Shown: positions 55,372-63,384 of the stretch, in pieces
Layout of the letters: every line of letters starts with the position of its first letter
Numbering within the stretch: position 1 is the stretch's first letter
Source of the DNA: Lachnospiraceae bacterium
GTDB taxonomy: Bacteria; Bacillota; Clostridia; Lachnospirales; Lachnospiraceae
Assembly: GCA_022510565.1 (NCBI GenBank)
Contig: JAFLTE010000002.1
Coordinates: 1 to 64,000, forward strand
Direction: 5' to 3'
Length of the DNA stretch: 64,000 bases
Translations under genes and position numbers: made by a program
Notes under the pieces: generated by a model
Databases searched by the model: none
Told to the model about the DNA's origin: nothing
What the model saw: the letters and a program-made list of their open reading frames with translations, nothing else

Positions 55372-55839
55372 CTATTCTACTTCGTATTCCATAACGGCCG
55401 GAGCTACAAACACCACACTCTTGTCATTACTGACCTCATCCTTGCTTGCAAAGCTGCTTGATGCCGTTATCTTGGTTACTGTCCTGCCGCCCGTCAGACT
55501 GGGAAGGCCTTTAACGTCTTCTAACCATCCCATGATCTGGTCGACGGTGTTTTGCGCATCGATGCGCTGGTTGTTCGTAGTCGGCAGGCTCTTATATGCT
55601 ATCTGAAGATTGACCTGTGCCGTAAATCCGCCCAGCACGTTCTTACTGACGTATTTTGCACCGGGAAGCGTGATGATTCCCAGGCATCTGCCTGTGCTCA
55701 TGGACTGATACAGAATCCCCTCTTCCTTATCTTTCAGGTCTTCGGGAACCTTCGGGCACGCCTTAATCAGCTCCAGCAGCATCTCTCCGACTTTGTCATA
55801 TTCCTGCTTTGATAATTGTTCTTTTACCTCTTCACTCAT
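55372..55839 (-). CDS. Phage minor capsid/tail terminator protein
   Basis: The protein has 155 residues. GILYQSMSTGRCLGIITLPG and NVLGGFTAQVNLQIAYKSLP match the minor capsid protein from A118-like phages that corresponds to the tail terminator. Start overlaps the stop of the upstream gene by 4 bp; AGGAGG precedes it. Confidence 0.78.
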   Translation of the reverse strand: MSEEVKEQLSKQEYDKVGEMLLELIKACPKVPEDLKDKEEGILYQSMSTGRCLGIITLPGAKYVSKNVLGGFTAQVNLQIAYKSLPTTNNQRIDAQNTVDQIMGWLEDVKGLPSLTGGRTVTKITASSSFASKDEVSNDKSVVFVAPAVMEYEVE

Positions 55840-56300
55840 TTTCCTCCTATCTCAAATCTGGGAATCAGACTGTATACATCTGCCGTGTCCAGTGAAAACG
55901 CATATCCGTACTGCTCTTTGACATATTCAAAGAAGCCGCCGGCATAGCTGTCGCTCTCTACCAATCCGGCAGGAACGTCGATATCAATCCCAAGTTCTTC
56001 TTTCTTCACTATGATAAAAAAGTTCTGACTCTCTGTATCAAGAGTGAAATTCTCAGTCTTCTCCTCTTCCGTGAGCCTCTTCCATGCTTTAGGTGCTATG
56101 TACGGTTTCGGAAGATCAGTGTTCGAAATCTTTACGACACACGCGCTGACATCTTCCATACCGCTGACCTTCTGGTCTGCCCCCTGCGTCAGCTCCACAC
56201 GGACATTATCGAAGCGTGTACCGAAATACTGCTCGGGTCCTTTCGCATATCGGTTGTATACCACTACAGAATCCTTATAGCCTATTCCCATGTTTACCAC
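55836..56300 (-). CDS. Phage minor capsid/connector protein
   Basis: The protein has 154 residues. VVYNRYAKGPEQYFGTRFDN and NVRVELTQGADQ are typical of small head-tail joining proteins of A118-like phages. Placed between the HExxH protein and the tail terminator. Confidence 0.72.
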   Translation of the reverse strand: MVNMGIGYKDSVVVYNRYAKGPEQYFGTRFDNVRVELTQGADQKVSGMEDVSACVVKISNTDLPKPYIAPKAWKRLTEEEKTENFTLDTESQNFFIIVKKEELGIDIDVPAGLVESDSYAGGFFEYVKEQYGYAFSLDTADVYSLIPRFEIGGK

Positions 56301-56651
56301 CTACAAGATATCCAGTTCTGCGAATACTTTATAAATCTTCGGGGACTGAATTGCAAACCAGTCAACCATTTCTTCATTTTCCGCCCATCCACCGCTAACT
56401 GCACCAGAAGATGAATCCAGTCCGCTCTCATACAAAAATGCGTGTATGAGTTCATGCCTTAAGATAGCTTTCTTGTATCCTTCGTAATCTCCTAACTCGC
56501 AATCCTCTTTCTTATTGCAGATGATGATTTCATGCGTAGAATTGTCTGTATATGCGTCGCGACATTTGCCATCCAAATTGGCATCGTCTTTCTCGTTGCG
56601 GTGGTATATCGCATATTCAGTTCCCAGAACGTTTACTTTGCAGTTCTGCAT
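56301..56651 (-). CDS. Small HExxH metallopeptidase-like protein in the connector cluster
   Basis: The protein has 116 residues. The zinc motif HELIH lies in KKAILRHELIHAFLYESGL (about 66-84), with ENEEMVDWFA about 20 residues later as a candidate third ligand. The pattern is that of minimal SprT/ImmA-like zinc peptidases. It adjoins the upstream gene (4 bp) and the downstream one (0 bp), so it belongs to the structural operon. Role unknown; processing of a virion or host protein is a possibility. Confidence 0.7.
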   Translation of the reverse strand: MQNCKVNVLGTEYAIYHRNEKDDANLDGKCRDAYTDNSTHEIIICNKKEDCELGDYEGYKKAILRHELIHAFLYESGLDSSSGAVSGGWAENEEMVDWFAIQSPKIYKVFAELDIL

Positions 56652-56655
56652 CGCC

Positions 56656-57147
56656 CTACTCCCTTCTTACGGGATACGGAATTCCCGCATACAACAGATT
56701 CACTCCGTTTGCATCAGGCACGCCGCTGAGCCCGTCCCTCACCATACTTAGAATCATGGCATCCGCCACCTTTTTATCCTTTGCAGCTTCCATCAGGGAA
56801 GTATCTGCAGAACTCTTAGCAGAATAGCTGATAGACTCACTTCCGGATGATATGGATGTGATAACCTTACCTCTTACAGTTCCGTCAGCCTGCTCCACCA
56901 CTCCGGCATTATCCATTGCAGTGTTCTGGTAACTGTCGAGCTGATACAGGAAGTCCGTCAGTTCGCAGAAGCAGTCTTTCACCGCCTGCTTATCCTTTTT
57001 CTTTGTCGGGAAAGCAAATTGCAGTTTTCCTCCAGTGATGGTGTCAAGCCTGCGCTCTGCTTTCCGTCCAAAATGAGCGAAATCGTCCGCAGACCCAATC
57101 ACTTTTCCACCATATTCAATTTGATAGTAATTGAAGTCTGCGTACAT
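56656..57147 (-). CDS. Head-tail connector protein
   Basis: The protein has 163 residues. MYADFNYYQIEYGGKVIGS, a helical core with FGRKAERRLDTIT and AVKDCFCELTDFLYQLD, and a C-terminal helix match Firmicutes head-tail connectors placed after the major capsid gene. Starts 2 bp after the capsid stop. Confidence 0.8.
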   Translation of the reverse strand: MYADFNYYQIEYGGKVIGSADDFAHFGRKAERRLDTITGGKLQFAFPTKKKDKQAVKDCFCELTDFLYQLDSYQNTAMDNAGVVEQADGTVRGKVITSISSGSESISYSAKSSADTSLMEAAKDKKVADAMILSMVRDGLSGVPDANGVNLLYAGIPYPVRRE

Positions 57148-57149
57148 GA

Positions 57150-58322
57150 TTAACCTCTCGTGATGATTCTGGCAATCGGAATTGCCTTGATCGGAAAGTA
57201 CTCTTTACTGGAAGATTCATTGCTGTTGGCAATCTCCCAATTTTTACCGTCCTCAAGCTGCTCATTGGTCGGAGAAATGATGCTTCCGGTCTTAAAACTG
57301 ATACCGTAGGGTGCCCAGCACTTACGCTGTCTGCTGTAAAGTGTGTCCTCGCCACCGTTCTTCTCCGGATTTCTGTCCATCTCGTAAGGGACCTTAGCAC
57401 CGCAGTTAGTGTACTCGATTGCCCCGTTGCCAAAAACATAGGTCGTGTAAGCCGTTCCGGCCGGAAACAGTACAACATAATCACCCGCAGCAATGTCGGA
57501 AATGTCGCTTTCAACATCTGTTTTGTTGATCTGACCGTCCTTTGCATCCGATTCCACAACCTCGAGAGCTCCATCTGTACCCTTCTTGACCTTTACATAC
57601 TGCTCTTCCACTGCTTCAGCCGGCATATTGTCGTCGATCAAGACGGTCCTGCCGTTTAATGTAGCCAGCGTCAGATCACGCTCGATGCCCTGCGCATCGG
57701 TATACTTCATATAGGCAATAAGCTTCAGATTCTCCAGATTGGTGGAAATCTGAGAGTGCATAATCGCAAGTGAGAATTTCGCCTTGTTGTCTCCCAGTGC
57801 TTTTTGAATCGCATTGTTCAGCGTAGTCTCGTTGAACGTATTGTTGATGTCGCCGGAAATATCCATGGTGTGACCGTTTACAAACTTAAGATTCTCTGCG
57901 CCTGTCATGGAGAAGATACCCTTCATAATCGCAAGGATTGTCTTCTGATCTACATCGTCCCAGAACTCCGCCACTTCCTGTGCCGCCGGTAAGAAATCCT
58001 CGCCGGTGATGTCAGAAGTAAAGTCTTTCTCCGTCCAGCCATGCGCACGTCCAACAACAATACGTCCATGAGTGTAAGTTGCACGGCTGTCTGATTTAAT
58101 GTCTGTTTTACCGTCATAGTTCTCGGGTGTACCGCCGATTCTTGCTTTAATCGGTACGGTGATGTAGTTGCCGCCAGTCTGATCGGGCAGCATAGATGCG
58201 TACTGCGGTTTCTCTACGATTGCCCCGGATTTCAGTAATGCATTACGGTTAAGATTCTCTACCCGGTCTACATAAGCCCCAAATACTTCTCCATTAAAGT
58301 TTTTTCTGTCAAATAATGCCAT
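57150..58322 (-). CDS. Major capsid protein
   Basis: The protein has 390 residues, usual for HK97-fold capsids of A118-like phages. QTGGNYITVPIKARIGGTPE, AHGWTEKDFTSDITGEDF and GITFKTGSIISPTNEQLED-like C-terminal segment support the call. An AAAGGAG site precedes the ATG. It follows the scaffold gene by 13 bp. Confidence 0.88.
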   Translation of the reverse strand: MALFDRKNFNGEVFGAYVDRVENLNRNALLKSGAIVEKPQYASMLPDQTGGNYITVPIKARIGGTPENYDGKTDIKSDSRATYTHGRIVVGRAHGWTEKDFTSDITGEDFLPAAQEVAEFWDDVDQKTILAIMKGIFSMTGAENLKFVNGHTMDISGDINNTFNETTLNNAIQKALGDNKAKFSLAIMHSQISTNLENLKLIAYMKYTDAQGIERDLTLATLNGRTVLIDDNMPAEAVEEQYVKVKKGTDGALEVVESDAKDGQINKTDVESDISDIAAGDYVVLFPAGTAYTTYVFGNGAIEYTNCGAKVPYEMDRNPEKNGGEDTLYSRQRKCWAPYGISFKTGSIISPTNEQLEDGKNWEIANSNESSSKEYFPIKAIPIARIITRG

Positions 58323-58335
58323 TGTTCATTCTCCT

Positions 58336-58956
58336 TTACATGTACTGTGAGATATCCAAGTCAGGATTCTCATTCTTCATCTTCATCAGTTCCGCAGGAG
58401 TAACCTTTGTTCCGGGAGCCGGTTTCGGCGTAAGAGACTGCGTGAACGGCTTTGCCTTACCTTTTTCAAGCTGCTGTAGCTGCTCATCAACAAATGCCGA
58501 GGCATCCTTCTCTTTCATCTTGCCAAGCAAATCGGATAAGCCTAAGATTTTACCATCTTTCAGCTTCAGTCCTGCTTCTCTAATTTCCGCCATAATCGCC
58601 TTTTTCGCCGCTTCGGACGTGAACTTATAGTTCTCCATCTCAGACTTTAGAGCGTCATCAAAGTCGCGTTGCGCAATCTTTTCGGCATAGTCTCTTTCCG
58701 CATCAGCCGCTTTCTGCTTGTAAGTTTCAAGTTCTTTCTGAATCTCCGCAGGATCAATGCCCTCAAACTTCTTCAAGGTCTCCTCAGCAGTTTCAGCTTT
58801 CTGCATCCAGTCGTCACGCTCCTGTTCAATCTTCTCCGTGGCTTTCTTGATTTCGCCCTCACTCTTGTAGGTCTTGCGAAACTCCTTGTTAAATGCGTCC
58901 TTTTTGTCTGCAGGAATCTCCACTCCTGCTTCTTTCAACATTTCAAAAATGTCCAT
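58336..58956 (-). CDS. Phage scaffold protein (GP20 type)
   Basis: The protein has 206 residues from the ATG at 58956 (GGAGG site; open to 58971). It is long coiled coil (about 20-150), Lys/Glu-rich, with a C-terminal segment ending NPDLDISQYM that would bind the capsid. Matches phage minor structural protein GP20, the scaffold. Follows a structured leader. Confidence 0.88.
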   Translation of the reverse strand: MDIFEMLKEAGVEIPADKKDAFNKEFRKTYKSEGEIKKATEKIEQERDDWMQKAETAEETLKKFEGIDPAEIQKELETYKQKAADAERDYAEKIAQRDFDDALKSEMENYKFTSEAAKKAIMAEIREAGLKLKDGKILGLSDLLGKMKEKDASAFVDEQLQQLEKGKAKPFTQSLTPKPAPGTKVTPAELMKMKNENPDLDISQYM

Positions 58957-58989
58957 GCTAATGTCCTCCATACATAGGTTTATACAGCT

Positions 58990-59095
58990 CTGTCCGCTGT
59001 TGAGAGTAAGCGTTTATACCGCGCCCGGTAATGCATCCATGCGGAATCGAACCGCCATTCTCCGCAGCTTTCGCTTTTCCATTGCGGACAGATGC
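58990..59095 (-). ncRNA. Candidate structured leader RNA with tRNA-like T-arm
   Basis: Fold 1: CTGTCCGC (59091-59084) pairs with GCGGACAG (58997-58990), enclosing TACCG-GGCG-CGGTA (59030-59017) and GCGG-TTCGATT-CCGC (59055-59041). Fold 2 is a 63-nt tRNA-like shape: GCATCTG (59095-59089) with TGGATGC (59039-59033), TCCGCA/TGCGGA, and the same T-arm, whose GGTTCGATTCC equals the tRNA B-box. Both folds use 59084-59091, so they exclude each other. It ends about 20 nt before the scaffold ribosome binding site. Confidence 0.55.
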
Positions 59096-59140
59096 GCCCT
59101 TGTGTGAAGGATAAGAATATATGAGTTTTGATATAAACAA

Positions 59141-59180
59141 AATAAAAAGAGCCAACGTGTCATTTCTGACATATTGGCTC
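59141..59180 (-). terminator. Terminator between the KTR gene and the structured RNA
   Basis: GAGCCAA (on the minus strand from 59180) pairs with TTGGCTC, with an inner TGTCA-GAAA-TGACA stem, followed by TTTTTATTTT. Strong by eye. Confidence 0.88.
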
Positions 59181-59211
59181 CGGCGCTTGGCTCTGGCTCT
59201 GAAACTATATA

Positions 59212-59379
59212 TTAGGATTCCGATAATTTCATCTGCATATCTTTCACATCAATCTTGCTTTCCTGCTTACATTTCGGGCAGAAAAGTGGGAAATTATGCA
59301 TTTGCGTGTCTTTGTTTACTTTGGTTTTTGTCTTGCTATGGCATATCGGGCAATGTACCCAGCCGCGGTTATCAACCAT
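59212..59379 (-). CDS. Cysteine-rich KTR protein
   Basis: The protein has 55 residues with WVHCPICHSKTKTKV and NFPLFCPKCKQESKIDVKD, two CxxC pairs forming a zinc ribbon. This matches the Cys_rich_KTR family, usual on conjugative elements and some prophages. GAGG precedes the ATG. Function unknown. It lies between late-promoter-like element C and a terminator. Confidence 0.85.
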   Translation of the reverse strand: MVDNRGWVHCPICHSKTKTKVNKDTQMHNFPLFCPKCKQESKIDVKDMQMKLSES

Positions 59380-59611
59380 TAGTTACCTCTTTTTCCTCTA
59401 AAAATTGCATTTCTTGAAAACTACCCGACACCCATCTTTTACGGAGCCGCTTTTTACTCCGAAATGCTATTACACTTCAATTCGCGCCGAGTACTATCGC
59501 CACGCCATATCGCCCATAGCTCATGCAAATATCTGTATAATAAGTTTTTTCCGCTACCTAATATGGCAGATATCGGCATTTGGTAGATAGGCAATTTTCA
59601 TTGCCATATAT

Positions 59612-59648
59612 AGAATAACATGGGTAAAAAATAAATTTGTACCATTTT
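59612..59648 (-). promoter_or_regulatory. Late-promoter-like element C (capsid module)
   Basis: Minus strand: AAAATGGTACAAA (59648-59636), 18 bp, TATTCT (59617-59612). Upstream of the KTR gene, structured RNA and scaffold/capsid genes. The 59380-59611 leader shows no gene. Confidence 0.7.
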
Positions 59649-59678
59649 GAGATAGATTCATAACAGAACAAATTTAGC

Positions 59679-59707
59679 TAGATATTTTTACAACTTTAAT
59701 TTATAAT
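59679..59707 (+). promoter_or_regulatory. SigA-type promoter of the CAP-domain gene
   Basis: TAGATA (59679-59684), 17-bp spacer, TATAAT (59702-59707). It allows expression in the lysogen without phage factors. Confidence 0.6.
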
Positions 59708-59743
59708 AAATTATCTTAGTAGAACGGTACAAAGGAGGAAAAC

Positions 59744-60730
59744 ATGCGATACACAACACAAATCATACTAATTTTATCATTTAATCTGTTTACAATTGCA
59801 TCTGTAGTTATTACTATGGATAAAATGATAAAGAAACGTAAAAATGCGCAATTGTCAACTACAATTACTTCTTTGTTAGGGGCTTTAGGTACATTAATTA
59901 CCTTTTTATGTAGTATTACACTTCCGGTACCATCTATTAAACCTTATAATGGTGAAACTTTGCCAATAGATACTAAAGAATTAGAAATAACGATCGAATC
60001 AGAAAGAGATCCTATATTTGAAATCTACTATACGCTAAATGGAGACGACCCTAAGGACGGAAATTTATATGAAGGGACATTTAAAATTTATAAGGCATCA
60101 ACTGTGTGCGCACGGAGTAAATTTTTATGGTGGTGGAGTGATAGTGTGGAAAGAAATTATATATTTGGCGAAAAAATAGACTTTAATGATCATATGCTAT
60201 ATGCAGGCAATGAAAATACTTTCTTGCCCAAACCAAGTACTGAAGACTCTGAAACATATGAATCAACAGAAGAATCAAAAACCGACACAGAAATAGGGAG
60301 TGCTACAGATGAACAAGAAACTCAACCTCAAATTGCAACCACGGACTCAACAACTACAATTGAAGGAATCAATGAGTCAGAAGGGTATAATCTTTTAACC
60401 TATATTAATCAAAATCGTATTGAAGCTGGACTCGCAGAATTAACTTGGAATTCTGAGCTTGAACTAGAAGCTCAATATCTTGCATTAAACTATGCAACAG
60501 GAAATGGAATATTAGGATTTCGTAACTCCTATGTAATCGGCAGACAATGTAATGGTGCCAAAGATGCCTCTATGGCAGTTTCCGATTGGATGACTGGTAA
60601 TAACTATATTCCATCAGAAGCTGAATATCTTTTAAGTCAAGATTTCACTCAATTAGGGGGAGCATTATATTATTTACCCGATGGTAATGAATATGGATAT
60701 CATTATTTTGGGGTTATATGCTTATTATAA
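59744..60730 (+). CDS. Membrane-anchored CHB_HEX/CAP-domain protein (prophage cargo)
   Basis: The protein has 328 residues. Two N-terminal membrane helices (about 5-27 and 40-60) are followed by a chitobiase/hexosaminidase C-terminal-like beta domain (about 70-137: FEIYYTLNGDDPKDGNLYEG), an acidic Ser/Thr linker (about 155-210) and a CAP/SCP domain (about 218-328: LLTYINQNRIEAGLAELTW). The usual CAP His residues are not evident. It would face outside the cell. It has its own promoter, an AAAGGAGG site and a terminator, and runs against the phage genes: a likely lysogenic-conversion gene. Very AT-rich. Confidence 0.78.
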   Translation: MRYTTQIILILSFNLFTIASVVITMDKMIKKRKNAQLSTTITSLLGALGTLITFLCSITLPVPSIKPYNGETLPIDTKELEITIESERDPIFEIYYTLNGDDPKDGNLYEGTFKIYKASTVCARSKFLWWWSDSVERNYIFGEKIDFNDHMLYAGNENTFLPKPSTEDSETYESTEESKTDTEIGSATDEQETQPQIATTDSTTTIEGINESEGYNLLTYINQNRIEAGLAELTWNSELELEAQYLALNYATGNGILGFRNSYVIGRQCNGAKDASMAVSDWMTGNNYIPSEAEYLLSQDFTQLGGALYYLPDGNEYGYHYFGVICLL

Positions 60731-60735
60731 TTAAT

Positions 60736-60769
60736 AAATATCCCATATAAAATTCTATATGGGATATTT
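60736..60769 (+). terminator. Terminator after the CAP-domain gene
   Basis: AAATATCCCATATA (60736-60749) pairs with TATATGGGATATTT (60756-60769), followed by TT. The 60770-60992 stretch behind it shows no gene. Confidence 0.85.
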
Positions 60770-60992
60770 TCATAATTCTGTCATAGTAATCTGTGGCATA
60801 AAATCGCTATTTTTTCACATACTATCCGCGTGAAAGCGATGATATGCCAGTAGCTCATAAAAGCGCACTAACAATAGGATTCCTGTATATTCTAATATAT
60901 TCAATCGTCTGCACCATCGAATATATGTCCTCAGACAAGGTTTAACGTCCTTTGTAACAAATAATTAATTAGTATCACGGTTAGGATGCCAG

Positions 60993-61190
60993 CTACTTTC
61001 CATATTTTTCATATAACGAATTCAGCTTTGATATATACTCTTTTGCAATGTCCTGATAGGGCTTATTCCCTAATTCACTAGACAATATGCTCTGTGGTAT
61101 TGGCGGAGACACATTCAACTTTATTTTTATTTCTCTCACTATTTCATCATATTTTTCTTGTCCTTCAGGAGTCAAGTTTTCTCTTTTCAT
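60993..61190 (-). CDS. Small protein overlapping the minor capsid gene; candidate immunity protein
   Basis: The protein has 65 residues, begins MKRENLTPEGQEKYDEIVRE and ends LNSLYEKYGK. Highly charged, probably helical. Its start overlaps the last 26 bp of the large minor capsid gene and has an AAGGGGGA site. The place directly after a capsid protein with a variable C-terminal domain is where immunity genes of phage polymorphic toxins occur; this role is inferred. Confidence 0.6.
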   Translation of the reverse strand: MKRENLTPEGQEKYDEIVREIKIKLNVSPPIPQSILSSELGNKPYQDIAKEYISKLNSLYEKYGK

Positions 61191-62949
61191 ACTTGATATA
61201 TCCCCCTTCCGCTAATACCTTCATAACCAAATCTTGTACATCATCTCCGACATCTGCACCTGCTAATGCTTCCAGATATATTTGATTATACACTACATCA
61301 TCCAATGGTTTCAATACTGTGAGATTATAATCATATTTTGGATTTACTAGGTGCCAGATTGATAAAGGATTATCTCTTATAACCATGAAATCATCTTTTC
61401 CAAACGATGTGATGCCATTGCTCACTGGATGATTATGTAACACATGACAGTTTGCCAAATCAATGTTACCAATACTAACACGATTATTCACCCCTCTATT
61501 GTAATATACTTTTCCTTTGTCATTGATGATATAAACATGCTCAATACCGCTATTGCGGATCTGGTTACCAAAATAGGTAATTGCCTCATTTGTTTTATCA
61601 GTGTCAATCTTGCCAATATAGCGAGGTTGGCTATTATCACCCTCCGCATCTCCTGCACCGAGAGTATTTGCCTTTTTCTGTAATTTTGCATATGGTGTAT
61701 GTTCATTCTGATATTCCGCTACAGCCTTATTTGTCGCCTTTTCCTGCTTTCTACCGAATCCTGCTGCCTTAATACGGTCATATTGCGGCTGTAGATTATT
61801 ATCCTTGCAGAAATCATTATATGCCTGATTCTGCTTGGTCAACTTGACTGCCAGTTTGTCATAATCTTCCTGCAGAATGCTCTTAACATCCGTCTCCGCT
61901 ACAGAATCTATCTCCTGCTGCTTTGTAACAAGTTCTCTCTTAGTCTTGCGGATTGCCCGCTCCATTGCCCTTTGTTTCTGCTGCAACTCATACCGCTTCT
62001 TATTTTCTTCGCCGTCTATCTTCAAATTACCGTTTTCATCTACATAGGGATTTCTCAGGCGGATATCCCACGGCTTATGCGAATGACGGCAGTTATACCC
62101 ATGTAATCCGAGAGGATTGACTACTTTGCCGATTCCGGTACCAGGTTCGATATCATACCCGGTGCTTTCCAGCAGATTAGGATATTCCGGCTCACTTCCC
62201 ACGATTCGGTACACCCTGCCCTGCCAGTTGTCATGTCCGGCCAGTGTCGGTTGTCCTTCCGGTTGTGTTCTAGCCCCTAGATGCGCCGACACAAGCACGT
62301 ATTCGCTCTTTGCTTCTACTATGTACTGATTAGTCACTTGGGCGGCTGTCTGGTTCATGCTCGTTACGACACAGCAGCGTACAGCTGCTTCCAGTGTCCG
62401 CTTCGTTCCTGTCGGGTATAACACCTCAATTCCTTTGCCGGCATACCTGTCCAGAATATCACACACCGCGGCAGAATAACTCTGTACGCCGCTTGCCACT
62501 CTCAGATCAGCTTCATCGAGCATATTGATAAGGTCTTGCTGACTCTGCTCCATGGTGGTCCGTGTAAGGTTCGTCAATTCACCCAGGCTTTTCTTATATT
62601 CTGCGTCCATAACACGGACAACTGCAGCATTTTCAAGCGGATTGGATAATTCTACACCTAACTGCTTGAGCGTGGATGCATCGTCCTCCCATGAGGTCAG
62701 AACGGCATCCTGCAGAATGGCACGGAGTTCCTCACGGGTCAATCCAGTCATCTCACTCAGCTTTTTCTGTATCTCCTCCCTGCTTTCGCCCATCATCTGG
62801 AGTTTATAGATTAACTGATCAGCTGTAGAAGTCATCTCACCGGCAGCAAGCAGGCGGCGGGTGATGTCTTTAAGAATAAAATCCTCTAATTGGCGGTAGA
62901 GTTCAAGAAGTCTGTCTTCTTTGTTGGTAAAATAATCGGGTGGAAGCAT
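61165..62949 (-). CDS. Phage minor capsid protein 2 with variable C-terminal domain
   Basis: The protein has 594 residues. Residues about 1-415 match Phage_min_cap2 (NPLGLHGYNCRHSHKPWD is characteristic). The extra 150 residues start near 445 and carry YIINDKGKVYYNRG and a VLHNHPVSNGITSFGKDD motif (about 500-518). HNHP followed by Ser and Asp recalls JAB/RadC-like metal sites, though the spacing differs by one residue. It resembles MuF-type capsid proteins with C-terminal effector domains. AAAGGA precedes the ATG. Confidence 0.82.
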   Translation of the reverse strand: MLPPDYFTNKEDRLLELYRQLEDFILKDITRRLLAAGEMTSTADQLIYKLQMMGESREEIQKKLSEMTGLTREELRAILQDAVLTSWEDDASTLKQLGVELSNPLENAAVVRVMDAEYKKSLGELTNLTRTTMEQSQQDLINMLDEADLRVASGVQSYSAAVCDILDRYAGKGIEVLYPTGTKRTLEAAVRCCVVTSMNQTAAQVTNQYIVEAKSEYVLVSAHLGARTQPEGQPTLAGHDNWQGRVYRIVGSEPEYPNLLESTGYDIEPGTGIGKVVNPLGLHGYNCRHSHKPWDIRLRNPYVDENGNLKIDGEENKKRYELQQKQRAMERAIRKTKRELVTKQQEIDSVAETDVKSILQEDYDKLAVKLTKQNQAYNDFCKDNNLQPQYDRIKAAGFGRKQEKATNKAVAEYQNEHTPYAKLQKKANTLGAGDAEGDNSQPRYIGKIDTDKTNEAITYFGNQIRNSGIEHVYIINDKGKVYYNRGVNNRVSIGNIDLANCHVLHNHPVSNGITSFGKDDFMVIRDNPLSIWHLVNPKYDYNLTVLKPLDDVVYNQIYLEALAGADVGDDVQDLVMKVLAEGGYIKYEKRKLDS

Positions 62950-62952
62950 CCT

Positions 62953-63384
62953 TTAGTCCTTTCCAATCGTTTCTTTAACAAGCTTAACCCAATCGTCCTT
63001 ATACTGTTCCTTGGCTCTCTCAAACCAATGGTCAGTAGTTCCATCTGTATGCTGTTTGAGCGGTCTTCCGGTCGGATTCTTCTTGGGTGGTGAAAAGTAA
63101 CCGGTCAGATTTCCATCTCCGTCATAGATAGGAATGTTCGGCCCGTATATCTCACCTTCGTACTGATAGTGTGCATATGGTGTGTTCCACTCTATTTCGC
63201 CGCCGTATATTCCCTCTGGATAGTTGACACTGTTTCGCAGCGCTCCTTGTTGGAACGGAATGAGCGGGTCGCAGTCTGCTACTATCTGCATATTCAATAA
63301 TTTTTGCCCCTCCCTCAGCCTATCATCGATGCGTTTTGTATCAATTTTGATATCTACTGACCCAACATGAGTGTTTATCTTCAT
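62953..63384 (-). CDS. Phage minor capsid protein
   Basis: The protein has 143 residues. VADCDPLIPFQQGALRNSV and EIEWNTPYAHYQYEGEIYGP are typical of a minor capsid protein of A118-like phages, usually near the connector genes. Here it precedes the large minor capsid gene. Its ATG overlaps the stop of the HNH gene by 4 bp (ATGA). Confidence 0.82.
   Translation of the reverse strand: MKINTHVGSVDIKIDTKRIDDRLREGQKLLNMQIVADCDPLIPFQQGALRNSVNYPEGIYGGEIEWNTPYAHYQYEGEIYGPNIPIYDGDGNLTGYFSPPKKNPTGRPLKQHTDGTTDHWFERAKEQYKDDWVKLVKETIGKD

Noticed and set aside
57116..57574. 152-codon frame on the minus strand
   Set aside because: It overlaps the major capsid gene in another frame and has a low-complexity, Arg-rich composition.
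58958..59155. 65-codon frame across the structured RNA on the minus strand
   Set aside because: It reads through the terminator stem, starts without a ribosome binding site, and its region is better explained by RNA structure.
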